Source: an uncultured bacterium (GTDB lineage: Bacteria; Chloroflexota; Anaerolineae; J036; Brachytrichaceae). Taken from it: a DNA stretch of 45,668 nucleotides. The notes under the pieces are model-generated. The model had not been told where the DNA came from and ran no database searches. It saw nothing but the letters and a program-made list of their open reading frames with translations. The stretch covers positions 1 through 45,668 of the forward strand of contig CAIXPS010000397.1 in assembly GCA_903921365.1 (NCBI GenBank), written 5' to 3'. Every line of letters begins with the position of its first letter. Within the stretch, counting starts at the first letter, position 1. The translations under genes were made by a program, and so were the position numbers. Shown piece by piece: positions 39,858 to 45,668 of this stretch.

Positions 39858-41984
39858 CTATTGTTTCGCAACCGGTCGGCGCAGCCGATCCGCGAGCGTC
39901 TTGCGCAGTGATGCCCGTGGCGGCGCCGGCGTCTTGAGCATGAGCAGGTTCCCCGGCGTGCTGCTGATCATCGATCCCGGCGAGGTCTCGACGCCAATGG
40001 GCGTTCCGCCGCGAGCGATCTCTGCAGCCAGCTCATCTTTCAGTTTGATGAGTTTGGTCTGATGCTTGTTCAGTTCGGGCGAGGCGGTCAGCTTGTCCAG
40101 TTCGACCACCCGCTCCATGTGGCTGACGGCATCCTTCAACGGGCCGCGCAGGTGATGGAACTTAGCCAGGTTCGCGCGCGTAATGGCTTCGCCGGAGTGA
40201 TCCCCCAGCCTGATGTGGATGTTCAGGCTGTTCATGAAGTGCCCGGCCGCCTCGTGCCCATACCCCAGGTTCGTATAGACCACGCCGAGGTTGTTCAGCG
40301 TCTGGCCGAGTTGTGAGCTGGCGTTGTCGCCGATGTGCTCGCGACATTGCACGCTCAGGCGCAGGTAATCGAGCGCCTTGCCCGGCAAGTTCAGTTCATA
40401 ATAAATGCTGCCGATGTTGTTCAGCGTGATCGCCAAACCGGCGTCGTCGCCGCACTTTTCCTGCAACGGCCACGCGCGCGCATAGTACTCCAGCGCCAGT
40501 TCGCGCCGGCCCAGACTGTCATACGCGCTGCCAATGTTGAACAACACACCTGCCTGGGCGCCTATCGCCCCTGCGCCACCTGCGACCTCGACATTGTCGA
40601 CCAGTTCGAGCGCACGGTGAACGGCTTCCATCAGTTCGATCCCACGATCGTCAAAGGCGGCGTCAGGCGCGCCGGCGCTGGCCGCATGCGGCATGTTCCT
40701 GCACCGCCACATCCACGATTGCAGCGCCCGTCTCAGACCGCGCTTGATCTGATAGAGCCGCGCAGCCCAGATAAATTCGAGCAGCAGCGGTTCATCGGGC
40801 GAGCAAGCCCAGGCGTGCTCCACCTGCGCGTAAATCGCGTCGAGATGCGCGATATCCTCGCGATGCGCCATGATCTCGGCCAGGTAGAACGCCCGATGTC
40901 GCGCGACGGTCTTGGGATCGCGGCGGACGCGCGCCACACCGGCGATCACCGGGTGAATCGAGAGCTGGTCGGTTGCACCGGTTGCGCCAGCCGCGACCTC
41001 GATCAGGTTGCGAGAGATAAGCTGGTCGATCGTGCCCGCATCGGTCTGGGTGACAGCGATGGCGGCTGCGCGGGTGAATGTCGCGGGGGCGGGGACGAAG
41101 GCGCCAAGGTCATAAAAGGCGCGCAGCGTCTGGGCGGGCAGCCCGGTCAAGCTGAGCGCGAGCGACTGCTGCAGCGTCGTGTTGGTGTGATCGTGCGTCC
41201 CCAGCCGGCCCAGCGCAACCGTCAACCGCGCATGCGGGACGCGCGCCGCCGCCGTTTGACTGGACAATTCGGAAGCTATCTCACTCGATCCCGGCGCGTT
41301 CAGGTAGCCGGCCAGCAGCTTGATGGTGAGCGGCAACCCGCCGGTGGCATGCGACACCTGCACCGCCAGACTGGGGTCGGCGGCACAGACGGCTGGCGCA
41401 AGCGCTTGCAGCATTTCGTGCGCAGCGCTAGGCGTCAGTTCGCGCACGATGCGCGCCACTTCCGGCTCGACAAATTCGCGCGCCACGGCGCGATAGTTGG
41501 ACGTCAACAGATAACCGCAGTTCATGCCGCCGCATTGCAACACTTGCGCGTCAGCGGTGTTCCACACATCGTCAAGGATTAACAGCATACGGCGCGCGCC
41601 CATAGCCCCGGTGATCGCGCGGGCGCAAGCCATCTCGTCCTCAGCAGCGCCAACGTCGATGCCAAGATCGGTCGCCCAGCGGGTCAATATGGCAATGAGG
41701 TCGGGTTGTTGCCCAAGCGTGGCCCACAGGATACCGCTGTTGAAGCGCGAGCGGATGCTGGGGGCATGTGCAATAGCGGCCCCAAGCGTGGTCGTGCCAA
41801 TGCCCGGGACGCCACCTGACGAGAGCGCCACCTTACGCCCGGAGATGAGCTGGTCTATGACCGACCTCATCAGTTCGTCGCGCCCGGCGAAACCCTGCGG
41901 GGCGGCGGGTAGCCCGGAGAAAATGGGGGCAGGCGCGCTGTCCCTGAGCGGTGTTTGCATACTGATGGTGCTGGTCAGAGTCAT
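39858..41984 (-). CDS. STAND/NB-ARC protein with TPRs and an altered Walker A
   Basis: The 708-residue protein (from ATG 41984, with GAGG before it) has an NB-ARC core: FAGRDELMRSVIDQLISGRK leads to SSGGVPGIGTTTLG (55-68), Walker B RMLLILDDVWN (132-142), a sensor-like LLTSNYRAVA and GLPLTIKLLAG. Helical repeats of TPR type occupy about 420-650 (GSAYDSLGRRELALEYYARA, TLNNLGVVYTNLGYGHEAAG). The invariant Walker A Lys is Thr64 (codon ACG at 41793-41795), so nucleotide binding or hydrolysis should be impaired. There is no HTH or obvious effector domain. It may be a scaffold or an inactivated signal protein. Confidence 0.82.
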   Translation of the reverse strand: MTLTSTISMQTPLRDSAPAPIFSGLPAAPQGFAGRDELMRSVIDQLISGRKVALSSGGVPGIGTTTLGAAIAHAPSIRSRFNSGILWATLGQQPDLIAILTRWATDLGIDVGAAEDEMACARAITGAMGARRMLLILDDVWNTADAQVLQCGGMNCGYLLTSNYRAVAREFVEPEVARIVRELTPSAAHEMLQALAPAVCAADPSLAVQVSHATGGLPLTIKLLAGYLNAPGSSEIASELSSQTAAARVPHARLTVALGRLGTHDHTNTTLQQSLALSLTGLPAQTLRAFYDLGAFVPAPATFTRAAAIAVTQTDAGTIDQLISRNLIEVAAGATGATDQLSIHPVIAGVARVRRDPKTVARHRAFYLAEIMAHREDIAHLDAIYAQVEHAWACSPDEPLLLEFIWAARLYQIKRGLRRALQSWMWRCRNMPHAASAGAPDAAFDDRGIELMEAVHRALELVDNVEVAGGAGAIGAQAGVLFNIGSAYDSLGRRELALEYYARAWPLQEKCGDDAGLAITLNNIGSIYYELNLPGKALDYLRLSVQCREHIGDNASSQLGQTLNNLGVVYTNLGYGHEAAGHFMNSLNIHIRLGDHSGEAITRANLAKFHHLRGPLKDAVSHMERVVELDKLTASPELNKHQTKLIKLKDELAAEIARGGTPIGVETSPGSMISSTPGNLLMLKTPAPPRASLRKTLADRLRRPVAKQ

Positions 41985-42095
41985 ATTCGCCTCGGCTGAC
42001 GGTGCTGTAATTCGGCCGTACTTAGAAAGCACTACGAGGATACTACGAACTTGCAAGTTGCGCAAGCTATAGGCGCGTATTGAATATTCGGCGCA

Positions 42096-44597
42096 TCATT
42101 GCTCAGGCGCGTTAAGGCGCAGCGTGATGATATCATTGCGGACGCGTTCCCTGGTTCGTGCGTCGATGGCCTGTAACCGTTGTCCGCTCTGCGCTATATA
42201 CATCCCCACGCCCAGGCTTACGCGATTGGCATTGACGCCATCCGGCAGTTTGATCTGAAAAGCGTCATCGATGACATCACCGGTCAGCCAGTAGCTTGTT
42301 GGGAACCACCCGCCATCGGGCTGATGGTCATCCTGTGCGATGACCTTGCCTGTGTCCTGATCGATCACTTGCAGGAGCACCCTGGCATCGATGCTGTTCT
42401 GTTTCAGCGCTAACCATCGTAATGTGATGCTGAGCACGGATCCTGGAAGCACTTGGAAGGACTCACCGGTGAGTCCGGCGAGTTCCCCTAACTGATACGT
42501 GGGCGTAACAATTGGCATATATTGTGGGGCTACACGCACGCGCCCTGCGATCGGATACACGTGCTTGTTTGCGGCATCTACCACCGGAAGTGGCGCTCCT
42601 GGATGATAGGCCGGCGGGAGCATGGGGAATAACGTAACCACCAGGTTATAGGCGCGCGGTCGAATTACAGGTTTAGTCACTCTAATTGTGGTTGGATCGC
42701 AGAACTCTTCGCCTGGGCGCCATCGGACGATCGGGTAACTGCCGAACCCATGATATGAATTGCGCATCCCAAGTACCGCGTCGCCAGGGCCAACCAATTC
42801 TGCTGAATATGGGAAACTCTGCGTTAAATAGCCGTGCGATTTCCAGCACAGATCGACCGCGATCGCATACCCGCTGGGAAAGCCGTCAACAAGCCCGAGA
42901 GACCCGGCCAGACTTCCACCCACAGTAGATTCTTCGGTTGCATCCAATAGCGTAAAATCATCAGCGTGCACGCGAAACCCGGTGAGACCTGCCACGGGTG
43001 TCTTGCCGTCGCTGGGGTCGAGATAAGTCAACTGTGTGCGGCTGATATCGGTTGATGTAGGTGAGAATAGCCCATGCGGATTGAGCGCGGTGAGTGTGAA
43101 GCTTGTGCAATACCATGCGGCGCCCTGCGCGATGAATATCACACCGGCCAGCGCAACACGAGGTGTCCAAGTCGGCAACCGCAAACGGCGCAGGTAGGAT
43201 GCTAGCAATAGCAGTCCAATGGCCGCAAGAGCAGATGTCCCACCAAACCCGGTATAAAGGAGGCGCCCTAACCACCATGGTCCAGTCAGCAGCCATAAAA
43301 AAGCGCCGAGTGTCGTAAAGAATATAACAAGCAGAATACTTATCCCCAGCAATATTTCTACGGGCATCTCAGTTCGTCGACGATTATCCGTCATCAGCCA
43401 CAAAGCCCGCACGTACACCGTTGACAGGCCAGCCACATAAATGTAGCGAAAGATCGAGTAGATCCAGGTGGGACCGAATAGAAACGCCCATGCTGGTGAG
43501 TACCAGGTTGTGCGATCCCATACTAACAGGTCAGAACCCAGGCTATTTACGAAAAAGAAGGGTGGCAAATTGTAGGCGCCAGGACCGGCAAGTCTGTGCA
43601 TCGAGAAGCCTAGAGGGTCGCCGTCTGCAAACAGGCCGAAAATGAACCACCAGCCACAAACCAGCAACCAAATCACACCTGAAATCGCCACGACAGGAAG
43701 AACCTTTTTCAGGAGCCCCGCCAGGCGAGGACGCATACGACCGAGTTCAATCAACACGGCGCCAATGAGTGCGACCCACACCACACCAATGATCCATGCC
43801 CCGCTCAGCTTTGATAAAGTCGCAGCGCCGGCAACGACACCGCCTGCAATGGCCAGGCGCGCGCTAGCGCCGGTGCGTGCAATTCGCACAGCAATGAACA
43901 GACCGAGTGTGTCGAACAATATCACTGAAGCATCGTTTGTGATCATGCTGAAGACATAGATGATCCCGGGAACGCTTGCGAACAGCGCTGTTGCGAGTAA
44001 CGCTGTGCCCGGTCTGGAGGGATCCAGAGAGCGGGTAATACCCCATACTGTGAATATGGTTCCGGCGCCCATTGCCACGGATATCAATCGCCCTAGATGA
44101 ACCGCCAACGCCGCGCCCTCGTAAGGGAAATCGCCCTCCGTCCCATGCAGGAAAACATTATGGTTGTCGAAGTCGGAAGCAGTGTAACTGCTTTGTTTGA
44201 GAAACGAGTTGAAGTTAGTGAACCTTGTGATGTCATCTGCTTGCGGTACCGGCCCGGTAATCAGTGCAATCATCAGGTAGTACAGTGGAGGTTGGCCTGC
44301 TTCCTGACCCACTTTATACGTAACGTACGACCCATCGACGTCATCGATGCGTGGTGGTAATTGCCAGTGATTGACCAGATAACGGGCGTAGGCATAATGT
44401 CGTTGCTCATCAGAACCCTCAAAAATAGGAACGGCCAGTGACTGGACGAGTGCATTCAGGGTGAACAACACAACGATGGCAAATAAACCGTATCGCCACA
44501 AGTGAGACGTCGCTGTGACGGGTTGACTTAACCTGGTGCGCCAAATAGACAATGAGCGCTTTGAGTTAGTCGATGAGCCGGGTGCACTGATTCGCAT
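42096..44597 (-). CDS. Large polytopic membrane protein, GT-C/DUF2142-like glycosyltransferase
   Basis: The 833-residue protein has a first membrane helix at about 35-55, then FEGSDEQRHYAYARYLVNHW, the Asp-Glu motif seen early in GT-C and DUF2142 proteins. About ten more helices follow to about residue 490 (for example VLPVVAISGVIWLLVCGWWF). The last 330 residues are an outer beta-rich region. Such enzymes move sugars from lipid-linked donors to wall or surface molecules. ATG 44597 is a reasonable start. It is divergent from the truncated membrane gene at 44853, which begins like a relative, so this looks like a small surface-glycan cluster broken by an IS. Confidence 0.8.
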   Translation of the reverse strand: MRISAPGSSTNSKRSLSIWRTRLSQPVTATSHLWRYGLFAIVVLFTLNALVQSLAVPIFEGSDEQRHYAYARYLVNHWQLPPRIDDVDGSYVTYKVGQEAGQPPLYYLMIALITGPVPQADDITRFTNFNSFLKQSSYTASDFDNHNVFLHGTEGDFPYEGAALAVHLGRLISVAMGAGTIFTVWGITRSLDPSRPGTALLATALFASVPGIIYVFSMITNDASVILFDTLGLFIAVRIARTGASARLAIAGGVVAGAATLSKLSGAWIIGVVWVALIGAVLIELGRMRPRLAGLLKKVLPVVAISGVIWLLVCGWWFIFGLFADGDPLGFSMHRLAGPGAYNLPPFFFVNSLGSDLLVWDRTTWYSPAWAFLFGPTWIYSIFRYIYVAGLSTVYVRALWLMTDNRRRTEMPVEILLGISILLVIFFTTLGAFLWLLTGPWWLGRLLYTGFGGTSALAAIGLLLLASYLRRLRLPTWTPRVALAGVIFIAQGAAWYCTSFTLTALNPHGLFSPTSTDISRTQLTYLDPSDGKTPVAGLTGFRVHADDFTLLDATEESTVGGSLAGSLGLVDGFPSGYAIAVDLCWKSHGYLTQSFPYSAELVGPGDAVLGMRNSYHGFGSYPIVRWRPGEEFCDPTTIRVTKPVIRPRAYNLVVTLFPMLPPAYHPGAPLPVVDAANKHVYPIAGRVRVAPQYMPIVTPTYQLGELAGLTGESFQVLPGSVLSITLRWLALKQNSIDARVLLQVIDQDTGKVIAQDDHQPDGGWFPTSYWLTGDVIDDAFQIKLPDGVNANRVSLGVGMYIAQSGQRLQAIDARTRERVRNDIITLRLNAPEQ

Positions 44598-44805
44598 ACG
44601 GGTTGGATTTTAGCGCAGCGATAGACTGACGCTAAACCTTATGTTGTCGCAATCTTGTTTATGCTTACAATTTGAGGAAACTATGCGCCGGTTTTGAACA
44701 ACACTTACATGGCGTCCAATCACCCCGATGATCAAGCTGAAACTGAAGAGCATACCTTGCCCAACAGGCTGTTAGACAAAGTATCTGTGCAGGCCCATAA
44801 TAAGT

Positions 44806-44835
44806 GCTGAGTGCTGTGCCTTCTGAGCACTCAGC
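44806..44835. promoter_or_regulatory. Perfect 10-bp hairpin in the divergent intergenic region
   Basis: GCTGAGTGCT (44806-44815) pairs with AGCACTCAGC (44826-44835) across a 10-base loop. It lies 17 bases before ATG 44853 and would be part of that gene's untranslated leader. No T-run follows, so it is more likely a leader structure or protein-binding site than a terminator. Confidence 0.6.
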
Positions 44836-44852
44836 CAATGACTAGGGAACTT

Positions 44853-45248
44853 ATGACATCAACAGAATTGCATCATATGCCTGGGAAGCATAGATTCCTG
44901 CGTCGTTTTCTCATGCCCATTATCGCAATCGTGGTATTTGCCGGAATCCATTATGGGAACCCAACGGTGGCAGACGATATTGCCGCCGTAGCCACGATTG
45001 GAGCATTAGTAGATCATGGCACACTTGCGATCTCGTCTCTGCAATTCCTGGATGACCAGGTGGGTATCGGCGCGCTGGGACCAGACGGGCAGTTGCACTC
45101 GAAATACGGAATCGGCCAGGTGCTGCTTGGCGCACCTCTATATATGTTGGGCCGCCTGATTCCGTCGCCGCCATTTGAGGTTTATGGCGTCACGATCGCA
45201 GAATCACAAAATGGCGTCCTTTTCCTGCTATTGTTAAATTCTCTGTAA
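44853..45248 (+). pseudogene. Membrane glycosyltransferase-like gene truncated by IS66-family insertion
   Basis: From ATG 44853 (AGGGA upstream) the protein begins MTSTELHHMPGKHRFLRRFL, then a membrane helix (MPIIAIVVFAGIHYG), ADDIAAVATIGALVDHGTLA and LHSKYGIGQVLLGAPLYMLG, and breaks off in LLFLLLLNSL. The layout matches the N-terminus of Chloroflexi GT-C-type membrane proteins, which run to several hundred residues. The stop TAA (45246-45248) belongs to the end of the inserted element, which starts GTAACTGCTC at 45245. The rest of the gene should lie beyond the element, outside this window. A frame open to GTG 44811 is a less likely start. Confidence 0.75.
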
Positions 45249-45668
45249 CTGCTCAGGCTGAAAAACCCAGAGTGGGCATGACGATTGAACCCTCGAAGAG
45301 AGAGCGTAAGGCGTTCAGCACGGGGATACCTTGCTTGCGCAGGGTGGAGATATAACCACGAATCCGGCAGAAGTGCTCCGCGCCCTTAGAACTGCGAAAG
45401 CAGCCAGATATCTTTTGCTTGACCTTCATCATGCGCAGATCGCGCTCAGCAAGATTGTTGTCAAATGGCACCCTGAAGTCGTACATGAAAGCCAGCACAG
45501 ATTTGCGGTGCTCGTCCAGACGATCAAGCAGATTGCGCGCCGGGGTTTGTTTCAGGCGACCGCGTTGTCCAGCTGCTCTATCGGGTGGCGGGTGGGCTTG
45601 CTGGCCAAGCGCGAGCAGCTTGGCATAGCGGCCTTCATAATCTCGCCGTTGTTTCCAATCCAAGCGCT
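45245..45668. mobile_element. IS66-family insertion sequence, one end
   Basis: The end begins GTAACTGCTCAGGCTGAAAA at 45245; IS66 elements typically start with GTAA. The tnpC-like stop lies 8 bases inside the end, and the transposase gene runs out of the window. The other end and the expected 8-bp target duplication are outside the window, so the exact boundary is set only by where the membrane-protein reading ends and the GTAA begins. Confidence 0.8.
45253..45668 (-). CDS. IS66-family transposase (TnpC), C-terminal part
   Basis: The visible 137 or so residues are the end of the DDE transposase: FDNNLAERDLRMMKVKQKIS with the catalytic Glu, then SGCFRSSKGAEHFCRIRGYI and STLRKQGIPVLNALRSLFEG. 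These match the DDE_Tnp_IS66 domain and the C-terminal domain that follows it. The frame is open to the last base of the window, so the N-terminus is missing only because the sequence ends. No stop or frameshift is seen in the visible part, so the copy may be active. Confidence 0.93.
   Translation of the reverse strand, partial: RLDWKQRRDYEGRYAKLLALGQQAHPPPDRAAGQRGRLKQTPARNLLDRLDEHRKSVLAFMYDFRVPFDNNLAERDLRMMKVKQKISGCFRSSKGAEHFCRIRGYISTLRKQGIPVLNALRSLFEGSIVMPTLGFSA

Noticed and set aside
40335-41582. Plus-strand 415-codon open frame.
   Set aside because: Antisense to the STAND protein with recognisable NB-ARC and TPR motifs; its own composition is typical of a shadow frame.
1-45668. tRNA, rRNA or known riboswitch genes.
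   Set aside because: No cloverleaf, rRNA core or known riboswitch consensus was recognised on reading; a dedicated scan could still find a weak one.

Overview
The window reads as part of a bacterial chromosome, most likely from a member of the Chloroflexota (Anaerolineae-like). This is inferred from style, not from a marker gene: moderately high GC, Thr/Pro-rich linkers behind lipoprotein or membrane anchors, several zinc-ribbon plus transmembrane proteins, an HTH-NB-ARC-TPR regulator, a secreted beta-propeller protein ending in a YLPRLLR-type tail, and many hairpin repeats between genes. No rRNA or tRNA gene was recognised.

Layout. 1-6.3 kb: a truncated gene at the left edge, an LCP-family wall-polymer ligase, a squalene/phytoene synthase-like protein, an SDR oxidoreductase, an aldo/keto reductase, a PRC-barrel protein and two small unknowns. 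6.4-7.35 kb: a REP-associated tyrosine transposase (HUH family) broken by one in-frame TGA, followed by two copies of a composite palindromic repeat. 7.35-10.8 kb: a co-directional minus-strand group with two paralogous zinc-ribbon/TM/NHL-propeller proteins, a frameshifted small gene and a small conserved-looking protein. 10.9-12.6 kb: a hairpin cluster, a uroporphyrinogen-decarboxylase-like protein and a DUF433 protein. 12.7-15.7 kb: a 1005-residue secreted propeller protein.

15.7-22.4 kb is the clearest functional unit: a LacI-type regulator divergent from a sugar operon that encodes a binding lipoprotein, two CUT1 permeases, a GH130 beta-mannoside phosphorylase-like enzyme and mannonate dehydratase. 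No ABC ATPase lies in the operon, so it probably borrows one from elsewhere. Further carbohydrate genes follow: a mannitol-1-phosphate dehydrogenase-like protein and a GH36-like glycosidase. The region as a whole suggests mannoside, galactoside and polyol use.

27.1-29.3 kb is a decaying accessory stretch: twin-hairpin repeats, an unknown gene followed in frame by a second copy of its own C-terminus, small unknown genes and an AbiEi antitoxin-like relic. 29.3-35.2 kb holds a large XRE/NB-ARC/TPR regulator, a small membrane protein with a structured leader, a Tat-type L,D-transpeptidase and a HAMP-GAF-GGDEF diguanylate cyclase. 35.2-35.6 kb is an array of eight tandem twin-hairpin units. 35.6-39.8 kb has an ABC-2 transporter with a zinc-ribbon partner, an NAD-dependent epimerase and a beta-carbonic anhydrase. 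39.9-45.7 kb has a second STAND protein whose Walker A lysine is replaced, a large GT-C-like membrane protein, and a second membrane protein cut short by an IS66-family element that runs off the window.

The most unusual material is between the genes: a dispersed and tandem family of twin-hairpin repeats with apparently compensated stems (27.3 kb and 35.2-35.6 kb), palindromic repeats beside a dead RAYT, and several leader hairpins that could act in attenuation.
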